Below are positions 10,401 to 21,100 of a DNA stretch of 64,000 nt, in pieces. This DNA is from Phakellia ventilabrum. Its lineage: Eukaryota; Porifera; Demospongiae; Axinellida; Axinellidae. A program made the position numbers and the translations under genes. Location of the stretch: the NCBI GenBank assembly GCA_963921505.1, contig OY997394.1:1488001-1552000 (forward strand). The letters run 5' to 3'. The notes under the pieces were generated by a model that made no database searches, was not told the origin of the DNA, and was given only the letters and a program-made list of their open reading frames with translations. Numbering within the stretch: position 1 is the first letter of the stretch; every line of letters starts with the position of its first letter.

Positions 10401-13400
10401 TTTGTACACTGACTTTATACTAACCGCTGCATGGATGCTGTCTCCACATGAATCAAAAGCCAGAGAATAAATGGAGAGGTCACCAACATTTTTGAAGGCA
10501 AAGCTAACTGGCTTGCTACATAATATCAGTGAAGGAGACGCTAGCGATGCAGAATTTCCATGAAAGGAAAGGCTACCAATACCATCAACTAGCAGCCCAC
10601 TACTGACAGAATGGTTTCCAGGCAAGAACACAAATGTGGTGTTGGAACTTAAATACAGAGAAATCTGATCTATGTACTCAGAGAAGGTATGGCAGGGTTC
10701 TGCAGGGCACTCTGTGTTGGGTGAAGGTCTGACGTAGAAGATGCTAGAGCTTTCCTTAGACGTTCTATAAGCTGCATTTCCGGAATTATTTTCACAAACA
10801 TTTTCAATGAATGTTAATGTTGTTTTAGTAGAGTCCACAAAGACTACCCATCCCCCACCCTGATTGCTTTCAAAAGTATTGTTGGTAACATTTAAAGCAG
10901 TAAAACTGCTTGGTCTTACAAACATTCCACCCCCATTGAATGTAGCAGAGTTATTTATAATATTGTTCATATGGAAGTTGACAGTACCATAACTAAGGTA
11001 GCCCCCACCCCCTCTACTACCAGCTGAGTTACTTATCAAGTTACTTTCACTGACATTCAAAATGCATGTTGAGCTAGGAACCCAAAACCATCCTCCAATT
11101 GCATCAGCTGTATTAAAGATGAAGATACCCTCACTGAAGCTCACATTGCTGCCACGAAATACGGAGAGTCCTCCACCCCCTTGGTGAGCCGTGTTGTTTT
11201 GGATGATGGTTCTTTTGAAGCTTCCTGAAGTGCCATCAACATCAAGCCCTCCTCCAGCAACCCCAGCAATATTGTGCATGACTATGTTTTCAGTAAAATT
11301 CACTTCACTGTTATACACTTCAACTCCACCACCATAGCTAGCAATATTGTCTTTGAACAGGTTGGATTCAAAATTCACAACACTAACTCCCACAAAAACT
11401 CCACCTCCCCATCCATTGGCACTGTTGTTAACAAAGATGTTTCCGATTACATTTACATTGCTTTTCACAGTGTAAAAACCACCTCCATGTGCATTAATAG
11501 CACTGTTATTAGTAAATATACTATTGAAAAGGGTAAGATTGCTATTTTTAACAGCAAGAGCACCCCCAATATCATTATATTTGTTTCTGTTTATGTTATT
11601 ATGGAATGTGCAGTTTAAAATTCTCATAAAATATATAACATTCAAACTCACTGCTACACCAACTGAGCTGCTACCACATGAAATAAAAGCCAGAGAATGG
11701 ATGTGTACTTCACTGATGTTGTAGAAGTTAAAACTCTCTGGCTTATTGGTGCTGCAAACTATATTACTTGAGATAAGAGTGGAAGATCCAATCATAGTAA
11801 GGCTGGTGATGTCTCGAATCAAGAGCCCCTTCTCTAAAGCGTGATTGCCAGGAATGAATACCAGTGTAGTGTTTGAGGTGAAGTACTGGTGACTCTCTGC
11901 TATATAATCCGAAAGAGTATGACAGGGTTGTAGTGGGCATGGTATATCGAGTGCAGGTGTTACATAGTATATGCTTGTCTCTTCACTGGTACTTCCATAA
12001 ACTGCGTATATGTCAGCAGTGTTGTTTACAAAAATGTTTCGAGCAAATGTTGCTATTTCACTAGTTTGGTCAATGTAAACTGTCGCTCCCCCACCTCTGT
12101 TGTTTATGAAGCTATTCTGGGTAAAACTTACGCTGCTAGACTGTTGGGGTTCCACAAAAACTCCCGCACCATTAACAGAAGCAACATTGTCAGTGAAAGT
12201 ATTTCTGGTGAGGTTCACAGTGCTCTCATCTATGTAAACCCCTCCTCCAGTGGTAGCAGAGTTGCTCTCAAATGTGTTATTGAACAGGATGACTGAACTA
12301 TCTACCGCAGCAAGTGCACCATTTCTTTCACCCTGAAAGATACAACTGGAGATTTCAGCCTGATATACATGGTATATTCTGACTGAGGCATCAGCTAAGC
12401 TGCCACAGGAGATCAAAGCCATGTCAGTGATATGTAGCTCATTGATATCGCTGAAGATTATACTAGCTGGCTGGCTACAGATGATCCTACTGGTAACATG
12501 AGGATGTGAGGAGGAGTCACCACTTAAGGTAAGGCTGTTTAAGCCTTCTAGAAAGATGGATGTTTCTAGAGTGTAGTTACCGGGAAGAAATACTAGCATA
12601 GCATTTGAAGTGAAGTACTCATTTGGTAGCAGTATATACTCAGCAAGGGTGTGGCAAGGCTCTCCAGGGCATGGAGTGTTGGGTGTGGGTTTGACATAAA
12701 AAGTACTAACTTGCACTGAGCTTTCATAAACGATATCACTACCAGAATTGTTCAAAAACTCATTTTCTGTAAACGTGACTTCATTGGGGTAGCCTACGAA
12801 AACTACCATTCCATCACCACTGTTTCTGATGAAACTGTTCTCAGTGAAACTCACAGAACTGTGACGACCAGACTCTATGTAAAGCCCACTTCCATCACCA
12901 CTGTTTCCAATGAAACTGTTCTCAGTGAAACTCACAGTACTCTCAGACTGATGGCTAGACTCTATGTAAACGCCACTTCCATTTATTTGAGCATAATTTT
13001 CTGTAAAGACATTTCTTGTAAGGTTTACTGCACTCCTGTCTATGTAAAGCCCACCTCCAATGGTGGCTGAGTTGTTCTCAAATCTATTCTCTAATAGATA
13101 AACTGTGCTATCGATCACAGAGAGTGCACCGTTTTGCCCACCATGGAAGAGGCAGTTTGAGATCTCAGCCTGAAGCACTTGCTCCAGTCTGATGGGAGCA
13201 TTAGCTAAGTCACCACATGAGATAAAGCCAATGTTACTGATACTCAACTCACTGAGTCGAGAAAAAGTAAAACTAATTGGCTGTGTGCAGATGATGATAC
13301 TTGTCAGTTCTGGGAGAGAGGAAGAATCTCCAAGGAGACTAAGACTGGGCAATTCAACAACCGGAACGTTAATTTCTATGGTGTGATTACCAGGAAGAAA

Positions 13401-13631
13401 TACGAATGTAAGACCAGAAGTAAAGTTCTGACCTGCTTGCCCTGTAATATATTCAGACAGAGAAAAGCATGGCTCTCCAGGGCACGGTGTATCAGCCGTA
13501 GGTGTAACATAATAGGTATTCTGAGCAGAACACAATGGGTAGATAAACAGGAGTAGTAGTAACAGCACCTGAAAGCCCATTCTTCTATGCCGTGTGGGTA
13601 GAGAGAGATACTTTGTGGATAGAGATACCAT
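7437..13631 (-). CDS. Giant beta-helix multipass membrane protein (paralog A)
   Basis: A single open frame of 2064 residues. Residues 18-36 (MGFQVLLLLLLFIYPLCSA) form a signal peptide, so M18 is a credible alternative start. Four modules follow, headed by CPGEPC or CPxxPC near residues 50, 321, 565 and 977. Each has an FLPGNH strand and then stacked rungs of the pattern FxNNSAxxGGGxY, like Chlamydia Pmp/POMP and right-handed beta-helix repeats. Nearly every rung carries an NNS/NNT sequon. A Cys-rich stalk lies at about 1410-1665 (CSCDQQ, CDCDERL, CGECGQN). About ten membrane helices follow to about residue 2010, with the signature LNLDLGIETCFY. It is probably a surface receptor or adhesion protein, but ligand and signalling are unknown. 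Against B, C and D it has a one-base loss near 7462 that replaces the conserved last ~19 residues with NLQPTLH. It also lacks their upstream MNSEEQCKP start. Confidence 0.85.
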   Translation of the reverse strand: MVSLSTKYLSLPTRHRRMGFQVLLLLLLFIYPLCSAQNTYYVTPTADTPCPGEPCFSLSEYITGQAGQNFTSGLTFVFLPGNHTIEINVPVVELPSLSLLGDSSSLPELTSIIICTQPISFTFSRLSELSISNIGFISCGDLANAPIRLEQVLQAEISNCLFHGGQNGALSVIDSTVYLLENRFENNSATIGGGLYIDRSAVNLTRNVFTENYAQINGSGVYIESSHQSESTVSFTENSFIGNSGDGSGLYIESGRHSSVSFTENSFIRNSGDGMVVFVGYPNEVTFTENEFLNNSGSDIVYESSVQVSTFYVKPTPNTPCPGEPCHTLAEYILLPNEYFTSNAMLVFLPGNYTLETSIFLEGLNSLTLSGDSSSHPHVTSRIICSQPASIIFSDINELHITDMALISCGSLADASVRIYHVYQAEISSCIFQGERNGALAAVDSSVILFNNTFESNSATTGGGVYIDESTVNLTRNTFTDNVASVNGAGVFVEPQQSSSVSFTQNSFINNRGGGATVYIDQTSEIATFARNIFVNNTADIYAVYGSTSEETSIYYVTPALDIPCPLQPCHTLSDYIAESHQYFTSNTTLVFIPGNHALEKGLLIRDITSLTMIGSSTLISSNIVCSTNKPESFNFYNISEVHIHSLAFISCGSSSVGVAVSLNVIYFMRILNCTFHNNINRNKYNDIGGALAVKNSNLTLFNSIFTNNSAINAHGGGFYTVKSNVNVIGNIFVNNSANGWGGGVFVGVSVVNFESNLFKDNIASYGGGVEVYNSEVNFTENIVMHNIAGVAGGGLDVDGTSGSFKRTIIQNNTAHQGGGGLSVFRGSNVSFSEGIFIFNTADAIGGWFWVPSSTCILNVSESNLISNSAGSRGGGGYLSYGTVNFHMNNIINNSATFNGGGMFVRPSSFTALNVTNNTFESNQGGGWVVFVDSTKTTLTFIENVCENNSGNAAYRTSKESSSIFYVRPSPNTECPAEPCHTFSEYIDQISLYLSSNTTFVFLPGNHSVSSGLLVDGIGSLSFHGNSASLASPSLILCSKPVSFAFKNVGDLSIYSLAFDSCGDSIHAAVSIKSVYKANISSCSFINSLGSGGALVVVNNTQLTLSDNVFENNSATFGGGVYMTESVVDFKQNSLINNSAENAGGGLMLLNCNVTLTGNTTFRSNSIVYTGGSVEEIVNNDQEFRDGIENTIVFAGGAIFMSNNTFVLLGNTTFDENTAPFGGGVMASESSLFLNEMTNIQNNNAIYGGGFIALGSDVYFSGFTKLQNNFAFKSGGGIYTLSASRLYFYEATNFMENSASKGGGLQLTENSLCYFSSEAVLYFIGNHATENGGAINYEDGKTSAYCSETSPSITATSDCFFQVLTDDYLFSISEITARMNFYNNTADDGGSDVYGGAVDNCKLDNISVCQDFCNIKSSGDVFDIMTGGMLNVSSIPLQVCSCDQQKVNCSHSPTVRVYPGRQFSVHLTVFGQRNGTVSSIIETEMSNSNIKLHDLQDIQKISNMLMCTDLNFTVNINSSYRNLSDSLSKLQQQNSNLTLYTNGPCSREGNSLVVQIEILGCPHGFEIHDKDDHCDCDERLTSFTDECDIETGTIFKKRGSEFWVGYDNDSQGLILHPHCPFDYCKMDELYIEVDDSDAQCSYNRSGVLCGECGQNLSLVFGSSHCKQCSNGYLALLIPFAIAGILLVFLLFILRLTVAAGTLHGLIFYANIVQVNSAIFFPSGHANPLTIFIAWLNLDLGIETCFYKGMDAYGKTWLQFMFPIYVWSLVVIIISVSHYSTGKVARLFGRNPIAVLATLFMLSYAKLLRTIIAALSVTYPEHPNNSHVAVWLYDGNIKYLGGKHVPLFIVAIVFLLFLFLPYTLLLLLSQWLQLMPKISSLISNYRIKPFLDAYHAPYNDKHRYWIGLFLCIRCVLFLTVIYNALGDPSVNLLSISSAVVGLLTLTSLFAGTVYKNWYVGALETSFLLNLGILAASTYHVRATGGNQAAVTFTLLSIAFAAFVGIIVYHISMQVSDAKFWRKIRKDRHEPNSIKYLNISTSSREDMEELESVTSRVVSNLQPTLH

Positions 13632-15320
13632 TGGCTTACACTGTTCTTCTGAGTCGGAATACCATTAGTGCATTTGTGGTCAGAGAAACGAATGCCTCTA
13701 TACCATTAGTAATAGGTATATGGCTACCGTCCCGGATTCAATTAATCTGCAGAATGAAAGAATTATGCAAGCAGTATTTTGTAAATAATTCATCTCATGG
13801 GAAACCATATTATCAAAGGCGTGGTCATACCAGAAATCCTGTGATATACAGCTAAGAGCTACCTCTTGGAGCGCTGAAATCATACCAGAAATCCTGTGTG
13901 ACAAACTGAACTACAGCTTGGAGCTATCTGACACATGCACAAAAATGAAACTATAGCTTGAAACTGCCTGATACATGCATGTACAAATTAATTGTGTGTT
14001 TGCATTTGCATGTGCGCAATTTCTTCATGTTTAGTTAAGAGTGTTTGTCAGTTTACATACGCATGTCTCCCCACAAAATCACATGCACGCACAAAATATA
14101 CTTATAAAAACAGCATGGGTAGTAAGCACTAATTGCATTAGTGTTGCCAAGTTAAGTTGAGACTCCAATCGTATGGAATGTGCAGACCTACTGAGTCAGA
14201 ACACAATCGACATCAATGCACTAAGTATCCCGAGTGCAAGGGAAGTATCCGGTTTAAATCATGAAGCCTGAGGGCATGAAGCGTCGTCAGGGCTGAGTAA
14301 TTTAATAAGATACTCATGTAACACAAGGGATATACATATTTTGTATCATTGTCGCCTAGTAATTGATGTCAAGTGCATTCTGTTGCTAAGGAAAATGACG
14401 TAAGATGTTTTTTGCTAAGCGATTATCTTAGCAACGTGGCATCAAACTAGTGATCTTAATTGGCTTCTCTACTAGTCCTGTCCACGAAAATTTTATATAG
14501 AGAATCCTCAAAAAAATGCAAAAGTACAAATTAGTAAAGTAAGAGATACTTTCAAGAAGATTATTCATAGTGCCTGCCTGTGCTCAGCTATCGTTTGCCA
14601 GGTAGCTCTTCCAAATGCGGTCATGACTTCACTAATTCACTACTGGAAACTAATATATGCTGATAATTATAATCTCCTTATGCCAGACCACACCTATTAT
14701 GATCAAGATTATGCCAGTATAATATCAACAAGCCTTCTCTATTCAATCCGTAGCATTGCTGGCTAGCTAGTCTTTTATTGGTGTGGAATATCTGTATGGT
14801 GATCACTAAATGGGTATAAAAAGACTATTTAATTCTTTTCTGTAAAGTGGCGCCATTCTTGGTGCTGTCCTGGACCTGGACCGGAGTGCTCCAGCACTTT
14901 GACATCTCCATCATCTCCAAGGTCTGTGTACATATATAGTTTCCTAAATACTACAGCTTTGTCAGACGTAGCTTTGTGAAGCTGAAGTAGCTGCTTATCC
15001 AAGACTGAAAGGTTATTCTAGGCCTGCGTCTTTTAGCTCTCCGTACTTATGCTTCTACTGTTTAGAGCAGGAACGATGGAAATAGTATAGATATGTCCCT
15101 CTACCGAGGTCAGGGTCTGTCACGACACTATGCACCAGTACAGCTGGTAGTAGCGTGTGCATAGAGGCTCTGCAGACCTTGGCTCAGCCCCCTCATGGTT
15201 GACACTCTCATTGGAGCATAAATCTGGACAAATGTAGTACCTACCCAAAACACACATGCTATAAAATTCTTGAAGAGAATTTGACATCAATGAAACCAGT
15301 TACCGTAGGCGCCGGTTTTT
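13632..15320. other. 5' flank of paralog A
   Basis: No gene is seen. The first ~120 bases resemble the region upstream of the other paralogs (a diverged GATAGGTATA block), so promoter sequence may have been copied with the gene. A two-copy tandem repeat lies at 13826-13935. The rest is unassigned. Confidence 0.45.
13826..13935. repeat. Imperfect 55-bp tandem repeat
   Basis: CATACCAGAAATCCTGTG occurs at 13826 and again at 13881. Each copy is followed by similar CAGC..GAGCTA text, giving two imperfect units with a hint of a third (CTATAGCTTGAAACTGCCTG) by 13970. Confidence 0.55.
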
Positions 15321-15334
15321 AAGCACCGGTGCTT
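15321..15334. promoter_or_regulatory. Perfect 14-bp palindrome upstream of the HIRAN-like gene
   Basis: AAGCACCGGTGCTT is a perfect palindrome about 55 bases before the TATA-like box and about 110 bases before the start codon. Its position fits a binding site for a dimeric factor, but this is inference from symmetry and location only. Confidence 0.35.
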
Positions 15335-15376
15335 ATCGGGACAATAGCGACAACGTATTGATCGATCCGCTACGCT

Positions 15377-15382
15377 TATAAA
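15377..15382 (+). promoter_or_regulatory. TATA-like box of the HIRAN-like gene
   Basis: TATAAA lies 50 bases before the ATG at 15433, a spacing that leaves a leader of roughly 20-25 bases. This suggests a compact intronless transcription unit. Confidence 0.4.
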
Positions 15383-15432
15383 GAAGCGCTCGTTCCTAGC
15401 TTTTCAAACAGTTCTGCCTTTCAACAAGAAAG

Positions 15433-15786
15433 ATGACTTCTCCCGGGGAAACGGCAATTTACATCCATCGCGATGTCATCCGAGGGCATCATGTGTACAA
15501 GGCTGTTTGGACTCCAACAATTGGAGAGCGTCTTTGCGTGCAGAGAGAACCAAGGAATGCACATGACAGAAGAGCAGTTGCCGTGCTTACATCCGAGGAC
15601 ACTCTTGTAGGGCATGCACCACGTGAGATATCCCAGATTTTCTGGCATTTTCTAAGCTATGGCACCATCACTTGTGAGGTCACTGGCCCGAGAAAGCGCG
15701 GAAACGGGCTTGAAGTTCCGTGTGAATACAAGCTGCTTGGAACAGAGAAGTTAGTCAAGAAGGCAAAGCTACTATTGAAGAAGTAG
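15433..15786 (+). CDS. Small HIRAN-like domain protein
   Basis: A 117-residue intronless frame starts with ATG and ends in a Lys-rich tail (KAKLLLKK). The pattern RGHHVYKAVWTPTIGERLCV, then REPRNAHDRRAVAV, then a GHAPREIS-like strand, resembles HIRAN domains. In those the order is a strand, E..N..D..A..V and (V/I)G.(V/I)P. HIRAN domains occur at the N-terminus of Rad5/HLTF translocases, where they grip 3' single-strand ends at stalled forks. Here the domain stands alone, with no helicase attached. Its role is unknown; DNA-end or substrate binding is the family-based guess. A TATA-like box and a palindrome lie upstream. There is no signal peptide or membrane helix. I believe it is an intact gene. 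Confidence 0.65.
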   Translation: MTSPGETAIYIHRDVIRGHHVYKAVWTPTIGERLCVQREPRNAHDRRAVAVLTSEDTLVGHAPREISQIFWHFLSYGTITCEVTGPRKRGNGLEVPCEYKLLGTEKLVKKAKLLLKK

Positions 15787-18144
15787 CCAGACTTTAGCTA
15801 GCTAGCTACCGGTAGATAGTTCAACGAAAATTTTTCACTCTCGATAGCGTATAATTAGAATAGGTGCTTATTGCTGCCTGAAAATCAAGAGCGGGATGGG
15901 TTTTTACAAATTTCACCCCTTACACAGGTGGTATGGAGAGAAAAAAAAAGTGTGGAGACTAGGAATGAGGTTCTGTGTTTGAATATAATCATGCGTAACT
16001 GTGTGAAGTAAGCCCATGTGTCAGACTACTTCAAGATGGAAAACAAAAGCTCTCCTTGGCCTTAATGAGGCGAGGAATGGGACTACAATGAATCATATGT
16101 AGCTCATGAATCATTCCTGGTTTTACCACTGCCCTACTTTTTATGCAGGCTAGATCCTTCTTACACCTCATTGTCAGAGACTGCGGAGTAGGGGGGGGGG
16201 GGGGCAATCGCCCCCGCCCAAAATAAACGTTCATCAATAATTATTTGAGGGAGGTGGCCGTCGTGTGTTTGCAAAATGAGGCAAAGATAACAAGTGTGTG
16301 TGGTCGAGGAAGAGGCAGGAGAGTGTCAGTCAGAGTAGTAGTAGTGAAGAACAGCGCAACCAACAGCTAAAGATGGTGGACAGGTGATGATCGCACAGCG
16401 TGAAGGGGCAGCGTTTCATCATGCTGTATTTTTACTGTAAAGGATGCAAGCAATGCTAATTTAGTGTGCTTCTATTTCATTCACCACAACTGCAGTATAC
16501 TTGCTTGAGCAGTGATAAAACCGGGAATGATGGAAATGGAAATGGAACAGAACCAACACTTATAGTTTTCAAAAATACCTAAATGTATACATTTATCAGG
16601 ACCACTGTATACTTCCACGCATAATCTTTGCTATATTCACACTTTTACAGTACATGTACCATAATGATGCTTCAATTATTAAATAGTGTAAAAGAAGTAA
16701 GCATGTGTGCAGGTGTGCATACCTGTATGATGTCACTGGATAAGGTAATGCTTGTACCTGCATATGAAAACAAACACAAACATTATACAATACAGTTGTG
16801 TCATGTGAGAGTTGTAATATATTCATGATTACTATAGGCATCATGTGCATCTGTGAATGACGAAGGCAAATCTTTGTATGTAGAACAATGCCATTTTATT
16901 ATAGTTCACCTCTCTTGAAGTGGTGGTGATGGTTTTCGTTTTTGGAAGCCTGGGGGGATGATCGATGATGTCATCATCAGTTACCCAACCATCTGGCTTG
17001 AATCGTACCAATTCCAACACACATGCAGCAGATGCAAACATGCACTTTTTGTGGAGACATAGATCCACTCTAATGCACTCAAAAAGAACAGCTACTGATG
17101 CTGCATTTACCTGCGTTTTGTGGTACCCATGTAGCTATAGGACTGATCATTACTTTTTAGTTTTCACTCTGTGTGACACGGTCATCTAAACTGCGTAGCT
17201 ACATTCTAAAGGTAGTTCTTCTCATTTCAGCTAGTTACCTGTTACACACATGCAATGACAACTTTTAGCTAGTGTGACAAAAAAAAACTGTATGGATTTG
17301 TGTTTGGTTCTGCATTCTTAGCTGTCATAGCAGCTAATTAGAGGCTCTTGCAAGGAAAAATAGATTTTAGACCTCCCCAGCGGAAACAAAACAAGCTGTT
17401 TAGTGAACACGGGCTATAAAAGTGAAGGTAGCTAAATAATGAAGCGTCAATACTCTACCCAAGTCACAACACATCACAATTACCTGCTACTTTCTGCTAC
17501 AAAATTTGTGGCACTTTTTCATCAGTCAGCTCGAAGCCAGTCATCGGTTATGCACCTGGCCAGACTCTTCTGGTTTTCGCTGTCTATTTTCCTAAACCGT
17601 AATGGAACGTAACTGGGATGCAAAAAAATATTACCGTGGCATAATTATACGGGGAAATTTTGTTCGCAAAATTTCGCATTTTTCGCGGACCAGATTGCTG
17701 GCGCGGAGAATAAAATAATATCAGGTAAATTAATTTATATGGGCTGGCTTCAGAACCAGGCTAGCTTTAGCAGTGCCTCAGCTAGCCCCTCGTGTAGGCA
17801 TTGATACAATTGTTTTGCCCATTATTCTATTCTCTAATTCTCAGAGGCTACACCTATTTTGCCTTACCTATTATAAAATTATTCCCTCAGGAAATTATTA
17901 GCCTGAAACCAGATAAGTTTGATATTCACTAAGAGATATGGGTGCAAAGAATGATATGGATAATCACACAAATAGTAAACACACAAACAGTATTTAATTA
18001 ATCCTACATGCACTATACACTAGATACAAGAACAGTGCTACACTATAAACCAGCTACTGTGGTGAACAAAACAGCTGTAGGAGTGATTGACAGTGCAACA
18101 TGCCAAGAAAAGATGCACTAGCAACATCATTATATCTCACACAG
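15787..18144. other. Gap between the HIRAN-like gene and paralog B
   Basis: A long G run lies at about 16190-16204. The block at 16590-17250 is a diverged version of sequence found upstream of paralogs B, C and E (at about 26700-27230, 38940-39480 and 53540-54260). It shares GATGTCACTGGATAAGGTAA and CATGTGAGAG..TATATTCATGAT. The end near 18060-18110 is the 3' flank of paralog B. No RNA gene is recognised. Confidence 0.5.
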
Positions 18145-21100
18145 TTACATCAGTTGAGTAACAGAGTCACGAATTGAAAGTTCTAGTGTAGAGTAGGTTG
18201 GAGATGTAGAAACCACTCGTGAAGTCACAGATTCAAGCTCTTCCATATCCTCACGCGAGCTGGTAGATATATTGAGGTATTTGATAGAATTTGGCTTGCG
18301 TCGATCTTTTCTGATTTTCCTCCAAAATTTAGTGTCACTAACTTGCATAGAAATGTGGTAAACAATGATACCAGCAAATGTTGCAAAGGCTATGCTAAGT
18401 AGCGTGAAAGTAACAGCAGCCTGGTTGCCTCCAGTGGCCCTCACATGGTAGGTCGAAACAGCAAGAATGCCAAGGTTTAAAAGTAAGGACATTTCCAGAG
18501 CACCAACATACCAGTTCTTGTACACTGTTCCAGTAAGTAAGGAGTTGAGAGTGAGAAGCCCTACAACGGCAGAGGAGATACTAAGCAAGTTCACACTCGG
18601 ATCCCCAAGGGCATTGTAAATAACAGTCAGAAATAAAACACAGCGAATGCACATAAGGAGTCCGATCCAGTAGCGATGTTTGTCATTGTACGGTGCATGG
18701 TAGGCATCCAGAAATGGTTTTATTCTGTAGTTGCTGATAAAGAATGAAATTTTTGGCATTAATTGAAGCCACTGACTCAGCAACAGCAGCAGCGTGTAGG
18801 GTAGGAACAGAAAGAGGAGAAAAACAATTGCAACGATGAATAATGGCACATGCTTGCCACCAAGATACTTGATGTTCCCATCATAGAGCCACACAGCAAC
18901 ATGTGAATTGTTGGGGTATTCGGGAAATGTAACTGAAAGTGCGGCAATAATGGTACGAAGCAGTTTTGCATATGAAAGCATGAACAGTGTGGCCAGAACT
19001 GCAATGGGATTCCTACCAAATAGTCTAGCAACTTTTCCCGTTGAATAGTGGCTAACAGAAATTATTATGACTACCAGAGACCAAACATAGATGGGAAACA
19101 TAAATTGTAGCCATATTTTGCTATAAGCATCCATTCCTCTATAGAAACATGTTTCAATGCCCAAGTCCAGGTTCAACCATGCAATAAATACAGTCAGTGC
19201 GTTGGCACGTCCAGGTGGAAAAAAGATTGCTGAATTTACTTGCACAATGTTTGCATAAAAGATCAATCCATGGAGAGTTCCAGCTGCAACCGTCAGTCTC
19301 AGAATGAATAGTAAGAAAACTAACAAAATACCAGCCATGGCAAATGGAATTAACAGTGCAAGGTAACTATCTGAACACTGCATGCAGCGAGAACTTCCTA
19401 AAACAAGACCTAAGTTTTGGCCACATTCTCCACACAGTACTCCTGATCTGTTGTAGCTGCACTGAGCATCACTATCATCCACATCTGTGTACAGTTCATC
19501 CGTTTTGCAATAATCAAAAGGGCAGTGAGGATGAAGAATGAGTCCTTGAGAATCATTGTCATAACCCACCCAAAACTCTGATCCGCTGTTCTTCAATATT
19601 GTTCCAGTTTCTATGTCACATTCATCAGTAAATCTTGTCAATCTTTCATCACAGTCACAATCGCCATCATTATCACGTATTTCAAATCCATGTGGACATC
19701 CAAGTATTTCTATTTGAACTACAAGGGAATTATCTTCACGTGAACATGGTCCATTGGTGTTTAAGGTTAGATTGCTGTTTTGTTGTTGTGACAGTGATAA
19801 TGAATCAGACAGTTTTCTATACAAAGACATGAACACGGTAAAGTTGAGGTCCGTACACATCAGTATGCTGCTGGTCTTCTGAATATCCTGAAGGTTATGA
19901 ATTTTGATATTACTGTTGGACAGTTTAGTTTCTATGATACTAGCAACTGTACCATTTCTTTGCCCATATACAGTAACATAAACACTGAACTGTCTTCCAA
20001 GATACACGCTTACTGTAGGTGAGTGAGAGCAGTTTACATTCTGCTGGTAACAACTACATACTTGCAAAGGAATGGAGGATACTTTTAGCTTTCCATCAGT
20101 TAAGATATCAAATACATCTCCACTCGATTTGATATTGCAAAAATCTTGACAAACTGAAATGTTATCGAGTTCGCAATTGTCAACCACTCCACCATACACA
20201 TCACTGCCCCCATCATCAGCAGTATTGTTGTTAAAATTCATCCTTGCAGTGATTTGTGAAACAGAATACAAAACAATATCGGTCCAAATTTGAAAGAAGC
20301 AGTTACTACTTGTAGTGGTTGATGGAGAAGTCTCTGAACAGTACGCTGAAGTTTCGCTGTCTTCATTGTTTATAGCTCCGCCATGTTTTGTAGCACGGTT
20401 TCCTATGAAGTAAAGCTCTGCCTTGGAAGAGAAGTAGCACAGAGAATTTTCAGTAAGTTGTAATCCACCACCATCTGAAGCTGAGTTGTCTGTGAAATTG
20501 TCTCTTCCATTAAAATACAATCGGCTGTCACTTAACGCATATATACCTCCTCCAGAATTAGCAGCAAAATTGCTTTTTAAATTAGTAGGTCCACTGAAGT
20601 ATATATCACTTCCAAGCACATACAAACCACCACCATATATTAGCTTTATTATCCTGGATGCATGTTGTTTCATTCAATGAGAGGGAGCTTTCCACTGCCA
20701 TTACACCGCCACCAAATTCAGCTCTGTTATTGTAAACAGTAATGTTTCCCAATGAAATAAGGGTACTGTCTGACATAAATATTGCCCCTCCTGCCAGCAC
20801 TCCTTTACTTTGGAATCCATTTCTAAACTCACGGTCATTGTTCACTATTTCTTCTATCCTGCCACCAGTGTACACTATAGAATTGCTGCTGAAAAAGGGA
20901 TTACCTGTAATGTTTACACTGCAGCTAAGAAGCAGTAATCCACCTCCGACAATTTTAGCACGGTTATTGATCAAGGTATTTCCTTTGAAGTCTACTACAC
21001 TCTCGCTCACGTATACTCCACCCCCATATATAGCAGAGTTGTTTTCAAATACATTTTCAGACAGAGTTAGAGTACTTTTTACAACAGTAAGTGCACCTCC

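Noticed and set aside
7437-13631. Bacterial contamination, suggested by Pmp-like repeats
   Set aside because: The repeats carry eukaryotic sequons in each rung, the protein has ~10 membrane helices instead of an autotransporter barrel, and surrounding DNA is transposon-rich and eukaryotic.
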